From the NCBI RefSeq assembly GCF_029894425.1, contig NZ_JARXYJ010000001.1, positions 8,576,501 through 8,640,500 of the forward strand: a DNA stretch of 64,000 nucleotides. Reading direction: 5' to 3'. Made by a program: the position numbers and the translations under genes. Positions 56,172-64,000 of the stretch are shown here, piece by piece; within the stretch, counting starts at the first letter, position 1, and every line of letters starts with the position of its first letter. The DNA is from Streptomyces sp. SAI-127. Its GTDB lineage: Bacteria; Actinomycetota; Actinomycetes; Streptomycetales; Streptomycetaceae. The notes beneath the pieces are model-generated. The model made no database searches. It was not told the origin of the DNA and saw only the letters and a program-made list of their open reading frames with translations.

Positions 56172-58139
56172 ATGTCGACCGTGAATCCCCAGCCGCTCTG
56201 GCAGCCAGATCCGCAGCGCATCGCCAGGTCCCAGGTCACCAGGTTCCAGGCATGGGCGGCCGAACGCCACGGCGCCCCGGCCGACGGAGGCTACGAGGCC
56301 CTCCACCGCTGGTCGGTGGACGAGCTGGAGCCGTTCTGGGAAGCAGTCACCCAATGGTTCGACGTACGGTTCTCGACGCCGTACGCGCGCGTGCTGGGCG
56401 ACCGCTCGATGCCCGGCGCCGAGTGGTTTCCCGGCGCCACCCTCAACTACGCCGAGCACGCCCTGCGCGCGGCCGAGCCCCGCGCGGACGAACCCGCCCT
56501 CCTGTACGTCGACGAGACCCATGAGCCGCGCCCGGTGACCTGGTCCGAGCTGCGCCGCCAGGTCGGCTCCCTGGCCGCGGAGCTGCGCGCCCTCGGCCTC
56601 CGGCCCGGAGATCGCGTCAGCGGCTACCTCCCGAACATTCCGCAGGCCGTCGTCGCCCTGCTCGCCACGGCCGCGGTGGGCGCCGTCTGGACGTCCTGCG
56701 CCCCCGACTTCGGCGCCCGCAGCGTCCTGGACCGCTTCCAACAGGTCGAACCGGTCGTCCTGTTCACCGTCGACGGCTACCGCTACGGCGGCAAGGAGCA
56801 CGACCGCCGTGAGACGGTCGCCGAACTCCGCCGCGAACTGCCTTCCCTGCGCGCCGTCGTCCACATCCCGCTCCTCGGCACCGAGGCTCCCGAAGGCGCC
56901 CTGGAGTGGGATGCCCTCACGAGCGCGGACACGGAGCCGGTCTTCGAACAGGTGCCCTTCGCGCACCCCCTGTGGGTGCTCTACTCCTCGGGCACGACAG
57001 GCCTGCCGAAGGCGATCGTCCAGTCCCAGGGCGGCATCCTCGTCGAGCACCTCAAGCAGCTCGGCCTGCACTGCGACCTCGGCCCTGAGGACCGTTTCTT
57101 CTGGTACACCTCCACGGGCTGGATGATGTGGAACTTCCTCGTCTCCGGCCTCCTCACGGGCACGACCGTCGTGCTGTACGACGGAAGCCCCGGCTACCCC
57201 GACACAGGAGCCCAGTGGCGGGTCGCCGAACGCACCGGCGCCACCCTCTACGGCACCTCGGCCGCGTACGTCATGGCCTGCCGCAAGGCCGACGTGCACC
57301 CAGGCCGCGACTTCGACCTCTCCAAGGTGCAGTGCGTGGCCACCACCGGCTCACCGCTTCCGCCCGACGGCTTCCGCTGGCTGCACGACGAGGTCCGTGA
57401 GGACCTGTGGATCGCCTCCGTCAGCGGAGGCACGGACGTGTGCTCGTGCTTCGCGGGCGCCGTACCGACCCTGCCCGTGTACATCGGCGAGCTCCAGGCA
57501 CCGAGCCTGGGCACCGACCTGCAGTCCTGGGACCCGAGCGGCAAGCCCGTGATCGACGAGGTGGGCGAACTCGTCGTCACCAATCCCATGCCGTCGATGC
57601 CGATCCACTTCTGGAACGACCCCGACGGAAGCCGCTATCACGACAGCTACTTCGACACCTATCCCGGAGTGTGGCGACACGGCGACTGGATCACCGTCAC
57701 CTCCCGCGGCTCGGTCGTCATCCACGGCCGCTCCGACTCGACGCTCAACCGCCAGGGCGTCCGCATGGGTTCGGCCGACATCTACGAGGCCGTGGAACGA
57801 CTCCCCGAGATCAAGGAGTCCCTGGTCATCGGTATCGAGCAGCCCGACGGCGGCTACTGGATGCCGCTGTTCGTGCAACTGGCTCCGGGAGCAGCCCTCG
57901 ACCAGGCACTCCTCGACCGCATCAAGGCGACGATCCGCGAAAACCTCTCACCTCGCCACATCCCGGACGAGGTCATCGAGGTCCCCGGCATCCCGCACAC
58001 CCTGACCGGGAAGCGCATCGAGGTCCCCGTCAAGCGCCTCCTCCAAGGCACCCCTCTGGAGAAGGCGGTCAACCCGGGCTCCATCGACAACCTCGAACTG
58101 CTCCACTTCTACGAGGACCTGGCCCGCAAACGCGCCTGA
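56172..58139 (+). CDS. Acetoacetyl-CoA synthetase
   Basis: 655 aa from ATG at 56172. ANL adenylating enzyme: LYSSGTTGLPKAIVQSQGG (P-loop), GGTDVCSCFAG, HGRSDSTLNRQGVRMGSADI, and the C-terminal catalytic Lys in TGKRIEVPVKRLLQG. The N-terminal region FQAWAAERHGAP and the overall length match acetoacetate-CoA ligase rather than acetyl-CoA synthetase. It activates acetoacetate to acetoacetyl-CoA with ATP. It converges on the MocR-like gene. Confidence 0.93.
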   Translation: MSTVNPQPLWQPDPQRIARSQVTRFQAWAAERHGAPADGGYEALHRWSVDELEPFWEAVTQWFDVRFSTPYARVLGDRSMPGAEWFPGATLNYAEHALRAAEPRADEPALLYVDETHEPRPVTWSELRRQVGSLAAELRALGLRPGDRVSGYLPNIPQAVVALLATAAVGAVWTSCAPDFGARSVLDRFQQVEPVVLFTVDGYRYGGKEHDRRETVAELRRELPSLRAVVHIPLLGTEAPEGALEWDALTSADTEPVFEQVPFAHPLWVLYSSGTTGLPKAIVQSQGGILVEHLKQLGLHCDLGPEDRFFWYTSTGWMMWNFLVSGLLTGTTVVLYDGSPGYPDTGAQWRVAERTGATLYGTSAAYVMACRKADVHPGRDFDLSKVQCVATTGSPLPPDGFRWLHDEVREDLWIASVSGGTDVCSCFAGAVPTLPVYIGELQAPSLGTDLQSWDPSGKPVIDEVGELVVTNPMPSMPIHFWNDPDGSRYHDSYFDTYPGVWRHGDWITVTSRGSVVIHGRSDSTLNRQGVRMGSADIYEAVERLPEIKESLVIGIEQPDGGYWMPLFVQLAPGAALDQALLDRIKATIRENLSPRHIPDEVIEVPGIPHTLTGKRIEVPVKRLLQGTPLEKAVNPGSIDNLELLHFYEDLARKRA

Positions 58140-58148
58140 CGGAGCGGG

Positions 58149-59468
58149 TCACCCACCGTAGGTGGCCTCGGACTCACCCAGCACGCCGGCGAAGTCCGAG
58201 GCCAGCCGCGCCGCATCGGCCGGCTCCAGCTCAGCGGCCGTGATCCGCACACCCGGACCGGACGACAGCCGGAACCGGGCCCCGGCCGCGACCCACCAGC
58301 CGTACGACCTCAGCCCGTTCACCACGGCCGACTCGTCCCGGACGGGCACCCACACATTCATCCCGCTCGACCCGTGCGCCTCGATGCCCCGGTCACCGAG
58401 CTCCCGTACAAGAGCGTTCCGGCGCAGCGCATAGGTCTCCCGGGCACGAGAGACCAACGCGCGCGTGCTTTCGTCGGTGAGAAGCCCGTACACCGTCTCC
58501 TGGAGCAGATGACTGACCCAGCCGGACGTCAGCAACAGCCGCCCGTCGTGCCGACCCAGTGTGGTCGGATCACACGCGGCGGCCGCCCACCTCAGGTCCG
58601 TCCCCAGGAACTTGCTCACCGTCCGCACATGCACCCAGCGCGGCAGCCCCGCGCCGGTCAGCGTCCGCAGGGGGGCGTCGGCGACGGCGGAAGCGTGATC
58701 GTTCTCCACGACCAGCACCTCAGGGTGTGCCCGGAGCACACCCAGCAGTGCCTCCTGACGCTCGGCGGAGAAGCGACCGCCGTACGGATTCTGCGCCCGC
58801 GGACTGCACACGAGCGCCCGCGCCCCGGCCCGCAGCGCTTCACGTACGGCCTCGGGCAACACTCCCTCGTCGTCGACGGCAACAGGGACCATGCGCATCC
58901 CCAGCGCCGTGACCAGATCCAGCAGGTGGTGATACCCGGGATCCTCCATGGCCACGGCATCACCGGGCCGTAGCTCCACGGAGAGAAGCCGTCCGACCAG
59001 ATCCAGCGCCCCATGTGCGAAGGTCACGTGCTCCACGGGTACGCCCTCGGGCCGCAGCCACGCGCGTACGGCGTCCTCGAGCCGTGCCAGCCGGGGCGTC
59101 GAACGGTGCGAGCGAGCGCCGGGGGACAGCCGGGAGGGGGGCACCAGCCCGGGGAGCAGCCGCGGATCGGGGTGACCACCCGCCAAGTCCCGCAGGCCAT
59201 CGGGCACTTTGGGCGGCCGACGGGACGCCACCGCCGGGGCCGGTGCCACCACGGTCCCACCCCGCCCCCGGGTGACCACGATCCCGCGCTGCCGCAGTTC
59301 CTTGTACGCCGTGGCGACCGTCCCCGGGCTCACGCCGAGGTCGTCCGCGAGGCGCCGCACCGGCGGCAGTGCGGCTCCGGGGGCCAAGGAGCCCTCAGCC
59401 ACGGCTCGTTCGGCGGACGCCGCAATTCCCTTGGCCGTCGTCCCGCTGATCCCATATTGTGTTGCCAC
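58149..59468 (-). CDS. MocR-type GntR regulator with aminotransferase-like domain
   Basis: 439 aa from GTG at 59468. The winged helix (LPPVRRLADDLGVSPGTVATAY, about residues 39-60) is followed by a PLP-aminotransferase fold; SPRAQNPYGGRFSAERQEAL and HVRTVSKFLGTDLRW (PLP Lys in SKF) are clear. It is divergent from an MFS gene 56 bp away, with an inverted repeat between. It is probably the repressor or activator of that transporter; the effector is unknown. Confidence 0.92.
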   Translation of the reverse strand: MATQYGISGTTAKGIAASAERAVAEGSLAPGAALPPVRRLADDLGVSPGTVATAYKELRQRGIVVTRGRGGTVVAPAPAVASRRPPKVPDGLRDLAGGHPDPRLLPGLVPPSRLSPGARSHRSTPRLARLEDAVRAWLRPEGVPVEHVTFAHGALDLVGRLLSVELRPGDAVAMEDPGYHHLLDLVTALGMRMVPVAVDDEGVLPEAVREALRAGARALVCSPRAQNPYGGRFSAERQEALLGVLRAHPEVLVVENDHASAVADAPLRTLTGAGLPRWVHVRTVSKFLGTDLRWAAAACDPTTLGRHDGRLLLTSGWVSHLLQETVYGLLTDESTRALVSRARETYALRRNALVRELGDRGIEAHGSSGMNVWVPVRDESAVVNGLRSYGWWVAAGARFRLSSGPGVRITAAELEPADAARLASDFAGVLGESEATYGG

Positions 59469-59477
59469 GATGCAGAG

Positions 59478-59493
59478 TATGTATCAGTACGTA
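59478..59493. promoter_or_regulatory. Inverted repeat TATGTA-TCAG-TACGTA, candidate MocR operator
   Basis: 6-bp arms with one mismatch around TCAG, 10 bp before the GTG of the MocR gene and 31 bp before the MFS start, in an AT-rich stretch. Confidence 0.55.
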
Positions 59494-59523
59494 AATGAAA
59501 AGCAAGCGGGCAAGGGGGGAGCA

Positions 59524-60798
59524 GTGCATCGGGTACGGCGCGCGACAGCATGGTCGAAAAGCGTTCCCGGAGGTCGCGACGGGCGCAGAATGCTCGCCAT
59601 CGCGCTCGTCGACCGCATCGGCAGCGGACTGTGGGCTTCCGTATCCGTCCTCTACTTCACGTACGTCTCCGAGCTCTCCCTGGCCCAGGTCGGCACGCTC
59701 GCCGCCGCCGCGGGTGCCATCGGCATCGCAGGGGCACCGATGGGCGGCAAGCTCGCCGACCGATTCCCGATCACCCGGGTCCTGCTGACCGTCCAGCTCA
59801 TACGTGCCGCGGCCTCCTGCGCACTGCTCACCACCGACAACTACGCCCTGCTCATCGCCTTCTCTGCGGTGGGCGGCCTCGGCGACCGCGCCGCGAGCAT
59901 CCTCACCAAGCTCTACGCCACCCGAGTCGCCGGCCCGGACCGCGTCCGCTACCAGGCGTTCCACCGAACCGTGGCCAACGCGGGCTGGGCGCTGGGCGGC
60001 CTCGCCGCCGCCGCAGCACTGGCGCTCGGCACCACGGCCGCCTACCAATGGCTCCTCGCCGGAGACGCCCTGTCCTTCGTCGCCTCAGCACTCCTCACCC
60101 TGCGCTGCGGCGAGCCCCCGTCCTCCTCCCGCACCGTCACCACCTCGAAGCACCCGGCCCCCACGACCAGGCCGGCCACCCCCTGGCGGGACCGCACCTA
60201 TCTCGCCTACGTCGCCACCGAGACCGTCCTCTTCCTCGACGACGCGGTGTTCAAGGTCGGCCTGCCCCTGTGGATCGCACACGAGAGCAACGCACCGAAC
60301 GGACTGGCACCGCTCCTGATGGTCCTCAACAACGTCATGGTCGTGGCACTCCAGGTGCCCCTCGCCCGATTCGGCACCACCACGGCAACTGCCCGGAACC
60401 TCCTCCTGCCGCTCTCCGCCACCTTCGCCCTGGGCGGCATCGCCATGGCACTCGCGGCCACGGGCGGAGCCGTCACCGCCACAGCGCTCCTCACTGCCGC
60501 GGCAGCGGCTTTCACCATGGCCGAGATGCTGCACGCCACCATCTCCTGGGAACTTTCCGTCGCCCTCGCCCCCGAGACCGCCCAGGGCACCTACCTCGGC
60601 GTCCACGGCCTGGCCCAGGCCGTGCAGCGCACCTTCGGGCCACTCGCAGTCACCGCGGCCATCGCCACCGGCCCGGCAGGATGGGCCGCCTTCGGCACAT
60701 TCATAGCCCTGACCTGCACAATCCAGCACCGGCTGGTCCGGGTGCGCCTCGCCCCGGCCTCATTGTCAGTGCCGCCGGTTACTGTGAGTGAGAATTGA
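59524..60798 (+). CDS. MFS transporter
   Basis: 424 aa from GTG at 59524 behind GGGGGGA. About twelve hydrophobic segments (SGLWASVSVLYFTYVSELSL, VGTLAAAAGAIGIAGAPMG, and others). The loop GGKLADRFPITRVLL is the MFS motif A region. The substrate is unknown; it is divergent from and probably controlled by the MocR gene. The next gene starts 22 bp later on the same strand. Confidence 0.88.
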   Translation: MHRVRRATAWSKSVPGGRDGRRMLAIALVDRIGSGLWASVSVLYFTYVSELSLAQVGTLAAAAGAIGIAGAPMGGKLADRFPITRVLLTVQLIRAAASCALLTTDNYALLIAFSAVGGLGDRAASILTKLYATRVAGPDRVRYQAFHRTVANAGWALGGLAAAAALALGTTAAYQWLLAGDALSFVASALLTLRCGEPPSSSRTVTTSKHPAPTTRPATPWRDRTYLAYVATETVLFLDDAVFKVGLPLWIAHESNAPNGLAPLLMVLNNVMVVALQVPLARFGTTTATARNLLLPLSATFALGGIAMALAATGGAVTATALLTAAAAAFTMAEMLHATISWELSVALAPETAQGTYLGVHGLAQAVQRTFGPLAVTAAIATGPAGWAAFGTFIALTCTIQHRLVRVRLAPASLSVPPVTVSEN

Positions 60799-60820
60799 TC
60801 GACTGCGCACAGGGGGAAAC

Positions 60821-61714
60821 ATGGCGCACACCGACCACCAGACAATGCGACGCGTCCTGCGCCGCGAAATCGCCGGAACCATCGGCCTGCTCACCGACGA
60901 ACACGACTTCCGCGCCATGCGGCGCTACCGCAGCTTCACCTTCGACGACCACGCGACCTACCTGGAACAGGTCGAAGACCTTCTGAGGACCCGCGCCTCA
61001 CAGGGCAGCCACACCACCGTCGCCCTCTTCGACCCCCAGGAGTACGCCGAGTTCTGCGAGGAGACCGGCCTCAACCCGGACATCCCGTCGAGCCGAACAC
61101 GCTTCACGGCAGAACTCGCCAACACCGGACCGACGCTCCCGTACGAGGGCCAGCCCCTCACCGACCTCGTGCCCGCCCTCGTGGACGAAGCCGTCCGCCA
61201 GGCCACCTGGGAGTACGCGACCACCCTCCTCGCCCGCCTCGGCGCCTGCGGTTCCTGCGGGGAGGACATCGGTCGCGCGGCCTTCACCCGCGCCTCCCAC
61301 CTCCTCGTCCGGATCCTCGACACAGCCCTGCCGGGCGAACACCACCTCGTCTGCAGCGTCACCGCCACCCCGGAAACCCTCGTCGCCGTCCTCCACTCCG
61401 ACGAGAACACCGAGGGGGCCGTCCAACTCGACGAGGCCGAAGCCCTCGAATTCACCACGGTCCTCGCACTCGGCATCGCCACCCAGAGCCCCGGCGGACT
61501 CGTCATGCGCACCAGCGCCCCCGGGACAACCGACCGCATCTACGGCTGGCGTCTGTGCGGCGACGGACTCGAACCCCTCACCGCCGGAGAAGTCTTCGAC
61601 GCCTACTGCACTGATGTCGACTCCGGCGACCTGATCTCCCCGGAATCGGACGTCGACTACTGCGTGCCCCCCGACCTCGGACCGGAAGGACAGACGTCGC
61701 GCCACAGTCACTGA
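60821..61714 (+). CDS. Unknown protein, 297 aa, downstream of the MFS gene
   Basis: ATG at 60821 with AGGGGGA 5 bp upstream. Acidic soluble protein with no signal peptide or membrane helix. N-terminal half helical (LRREIAGTIGLLTDEHDFRA, DHATYLEQVEDLLRTRASQ); a CGSCGEDIG motif at about 142-150 may bind metal; the C-terminal half has alternating hydrophobic strands (LVMRTSAP, RIYGWRLCGDGLEP). No family recognised. Tight spacing after the MFS gene suggests one transcript. A perfect hairpin follows. Confidence 0.75.
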   Translation: MAHTDHQTMRRVLRREIAGTIGLLTDEHDFRAMRRYRSFTFDDHATYLEQVEDLLRTRASQGSHTTVALFDPQEYAEFCEETGLNPDIPSSRTRFTAELANTGPTLPYEGQPLTDLVPALVDEAVRQATWEYATTLLARLGACGSCGEDIGRAAFTRASHLLVRILDTALPGEHHLVCSVTATPETLVAVLHSDENTEGAVQLDEAEALEFTTVLALGIATQSPGGLVMRTSAPGTTDRIYGWRLCGDGLEPLTAGEVFDAYCTDVDSGDLISPESDVDYCVPPDLGPEGQTSRHSH

Positions 61715-61721
61715 ACACAAA

Positions 61722-61753
61722 GAGGGCGCTCCCCCCACGGGTGGAGCGCCCTC
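61722..61753. terminator. Bidirectional hairpin between the 297-aa gene and ptsI
   Basis: GAGGGCGCTCC (61722-61732) and GGAGCGCCCTC (61743-61753), perfect 11-bp arms with a 10-nt loop, between two convergent stops. Confidence 0.85.
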
Positions 61754-61783
61754 CAGGAACCATCAGCCGACATCTCGGTCCGG

Positions 61784-63454
61784 CTACTCGCCCGACAGCA
61801 CCGCCTGAGCCGCGGCACGCGCGTCCTCGGCACTGTCGGCGGCCCGTGCGGCTGCGGCAGCACGCTCGCACTGCGCCAGCGTGTACTTCGCCAGCGTCGT
61901 CCGGACATAAGGAATGGACGCCGCACCCATGGAAAGCGAGGTGACCCCCAGACCGGTCAGCACACAGGCGAGCAGCGGGTCGGACGCGGCCTCACCACAG
62001 ACGCCACAGCTCTTGCCCTCGGCCTTCGCCCCTTCGGCGGAAAGCGCGACCAGGTCGAGCAGCGCAGGCTGCCACGGATCCTGCAGACGCGACACCGCAC
62101 CCACCTGACGGTCGGCGGCGAAGGTGTACTGCGCGAGATCGTTGGTCCCCAGCGAAAGGAACTCGACCTCCTGCAGAATCGACCGCGCCCGCAGAGCGGC
62201 CGAGGGAATCTCCACCATCGCGCCGAACTTCGCCTGCAGCCCTGCCGCACGGCACGCGTCGGCGAACGCCCTGGCATCGGCGCGATCCGCCACCATCGGG
62301 GCCATGACCTCGAGGTAGACGGGCAGGCCCTCGGCGGCTTTCGCAAGCGCCGTCAGCTGAGTCCGCAGCACGTCAGGGTGATCGAGCAGCGTCCGCAGTC
62401 CACGCACACCCAGCGCCGGGTTCGGCTCGTCGGACGGCGTCAGAAAGTCCAGCGGCTTGTCCGCGCCCGCATCCAGCACACGGACGACCACACGCCCCTC
62501 GGGGAACGCCTCGAGGACCTGGCGATACGCGTCGACCTGCTTCTCCTCGGACGGAGCGTTCTTGCTGTCGTCGAGGAAGAGGAACTCAGTACGGAAGAGA
62601 CCGACGCCCTCGGCTCCCGCTTCGAGCGCGGCGGGCACGTCCGCCGGACCACCGACGTTGGCCAGCAGCGGCACCTTGTGGCCGTCGGCTGTGGCACCCG
62701 GACCCGTCGACGCGGCGAGCGCGGCCTTCCGCTCGGCGGCAGCGGACTCCAACTCGGCCTTCTTCTCCTCGCTCGGGTTCACGAAGATGTCACCGGTGCT
62801 GCCGTCGACAGCGATGACCGTGCCCTCGCCCAGCTCACCGGCACCCGGCAGAGCCACAACGGCCGGCACACCGAGCGCCCGCGCCAGAATCGCGCTGTGG
62901 CTGGTCGGCCCGCCCTCCTCGGTGACGAAACCCAGAACGAGCGTCGGGTCCAGCAGAGCGGTGTCGGCAGGCGCGAGATCACGCGCCACCAGGACATACG
63001 GCTCGTCGCTGTCCGGGACGCCCGGCATGGGCACCCCGAGCAGACGGGCGACGATACGATTCCGCACGTCGTCGAGGTCGGCGACGCGACCGGCCAGGTA
63101 CTCACCCGCGCCCGCCAGCAGCTCGCGGTACGCGGCGAACGCGTCGTACACGGCGCGCTCGGCCGTGCTGCCGACGGCGATACGCCGGTCCACGTCTGCC
63201 ATCAGCTCGGGGTCCTGGGCCATCATGGCCTGCGCTTCGAGCACCGCCTGGGCTTCGCCCCCCGCCAGATTGCCGCGCGCCATCAGGTCGGCGGCCACAG
63301 CCTCCACGGCCTTGCGGGCGCGCCCCTGTTCACGCTCCGCGTCCTCCGCCGGAATCTGCTTGGCAGGCGGCTCCAGCACCGCCGTTCCCATGTGCCGAAC
63401 CTCGCCGATCGCCACACCGTGGCTCACACCGACGCCTCGCAGCGTTGTCTCCAT
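61784..63454 (-). CDS. ptsI: PTS enzyme I (phosphoenolpyruvate-protein phosphotransferase)
   Basis: 556 aa from ATG at 63454. Active site GGPTSHSAILARALG with His186, the PEP-binding region LFRTEFLFLDDSKNAPSEEK and the C-terminal catalytic Cys in SCGVCGEAASDP. It takes phosphate from PEP and passes it to HPr for all PTS sugars. crr ends 82 bp upstream on the same strand, so crr-ptsI form an operon. Confidence 0.97.
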   Translation of the reverse strand: METTLRGVGVSHGVAIGEVRHMGTAVLEPPAKQIPAEDAEREQGRARKAVEAVAADLMARGNLAGGEAQAVLEAQAMMAQDPELMADVDRRIAVGSTAERAVYDAFAAYRELLAGAGEYLAGRVADLDDVRNRIVARLLGVPMPGVPDSDEPYVLVARDLAPADTALLDPTLVLGFVTEEGGPTSHSAILARALGVPAVVALPGAGELGEGTVIAVDGSTGDIFVNPSEEKKAELESAAAERKAALAASTGPGATADGHKVPLLANVGGPADVPAALEAGAEGVGLFRTEFLFLDDSKNAPSEEKQVDAYRQVLEAFPEGRVVVRVLDAGADKPLDFLTPSDEPNPALGVRGLRTLLDHPDVLRTQLTALAKAAEGLPVYLEVMAPMVADRADARAFADACRAAGLQAKFGAMVEIPSAALRARSILQEVEFLSLGTNDLAQYTFAADRQVGAVSRLQDPWQPALLDLVALSAEGAKAEGKSCGVCGEAASDPLLACVLTGLGVTSLSMGAASIPYVRTTLAKYTLAQCERAAAAARAADSAEDARAAAQAVLSGE

Positions 63455-63536
63455 CTCACCCGTCTCCGATAGTGCGGCGGGTCCCGCCGCCGCGGTGGTT
63501 GTCGTCTCTACTTGCCGTCGCGGGACGGCACTGACG

Positions 63537-63986
63537 TCACTTCCAGCCGAAGAGACTGTCGCCGGCCTTCACGTCGCCGTCCTCACGGAGTTCGGAGAGG
63601 GCCTCGGCCGTGGCCTCCAGAGCCACCACCGGGCAGACCGCGGACTTGCCGGCGGCCTCGACGGCGGCCGGGTTCCAGCGCACGATCGCCTGACCGCGCG
63701 TGACGGTGTCGCCCTTGTTCACCAGCAGCTCGAAACCCTCACCGTTGAGCTGCACGGTGTCGATGCCGAGGTGGACGAGCACGCCGTGCCCCTGTTCGTC
63801 CACGACGACGAACGCGTGGGGGTGGAGAGAGACGATCACACCGTCAACGGGCGCGACGGCCTCGGACGGTTCGCGCACGGGATCGATCGCCGTACCCGGG
63901 CCGACCATGGCCCCGGAGAAGACCGGATCGGGCACGGCGGCCAATCCGATGGTGCGTCCAGCAAGAGGGGACGTCACGGTGGTCAT
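63537..63986 (-). CDS. crr: PTS glucose-type EIIA component
   Basis: 149 aa from ATG at 63986; complete. EIIA-Glc fold: SPLAGRTIGLAAVPDPVFSG, HPHAFVVVDEQGHGVLVHLG with the phosphorylated His72 and its partner His57, and GIDTVQLNGEGFELLV. It relays phosphate from HPr to membrane EIIBC proteins, and in S. coelicolor EIIA-Crr is also linked to development. The upstream promoter lies beyond the window. Confidence 0.97.
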   Translation of the reverse strand: MTTVTSPLAGRTIGLAAVPDPVFSGAMVGPGTAIDPVREPSEAVAPVDGVIVSLHPHAFVVVDEQGHGVLVHLGIDTVQLNGEGFELLVNKGDTVTRGQAIVRWNPAAVEAAGKSAVCPVVALEATAEALSELREDGDVKAGDSLFGWK

Positions 63987-64000
63987 GGGAAGCCTCCCAG

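Overview
The window is high-GC actinobacterial DNA and almost certainly Streptomyces. It carries rbpA with a SigR-type promoter, the sporulation pair smeA-sffA, ppm1, a conservon (cvnA-D), crr-ptsI, several MocR/GntR regulators and the short GC-rich dispersed intergenic repeats common in that genus. Most genes look like chromosomal core or near-core. I see no prophage, transposase, integrase, tRNA, rRNA or CRISPR array.

Region by region. 1-7.6 kb: a truncated C39-like peptidase, a small membrane protein, a TetR regulator with a long inverted repeat in front of it, a secreted GH18 chitinase with a DasR-type promoter, an acyl-CoA dehydrogenase, and a two-gene unit (unknown protein plus aminoglycoside-phosphotransferase-fold protein). 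7.6-12.5 kb: an AsnC regulator, an amidohydrolase, a 550-bp gene-free stretch with an orphan promoter, ppm1, fxsA and rbpA. 12.7-19.2 kb: an MFS exporter, a GDPD phosphodiesterase, a YczE/YczR pair, and sffA/smeA. 19.4-24.9 kb: a frameshifted ankyrin gene, a HEAT-repeat protein, and a glycosyltransferase-glycosyltransferase-SGNH hydrolase triad. 24.9-30.1 kb: pxpA, pxpB and pxpC (5-oxoprolinase), a DUF1445 protein, an MFS importer and a divergent FCD-type GntR regulator with a palindrome between them; this is a coherent 5-oxoproline/D-glutamate catabolic locus.

30.3-37.5 kb holds the most interesting unit. It is a three-gene operon encoding a kleisin-like protein (509 aa), a kite-like winged-helix protein (292 aa) and a 1564-aa SMC/MukB-like coiled-coil ATPase. 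It resembles JetABC/MksFEB, but no JetD/MksG nuclease gene is next to it, and the ATPase has Asn where the Walker B Glu is expected. 38.4-46.8 kb: a conservon in which cvnABC end in a strong hairpin and a fused HyuA-HyuB 5-oxoprolinase lies between cvnC and cvnD, overlapping cvnD by ATGA. The window therefore encodes both known types of 5-oxoprolinase.

46.9-64 kb: glpF-glpK glycerol uptake and phosphorylation, an EAL-CBS-GGDEF protein with degenerate motifs, a DUF35/thiolase pair behind a palindrome also seen at 4.9 kb, a NUDIX hydrolase, a GH31 glycosidase, acetoacetyl-CoA synthetase, a MocR/MFS divergent pair, an unknown protein, and crr-ptsI, the general PTS components.
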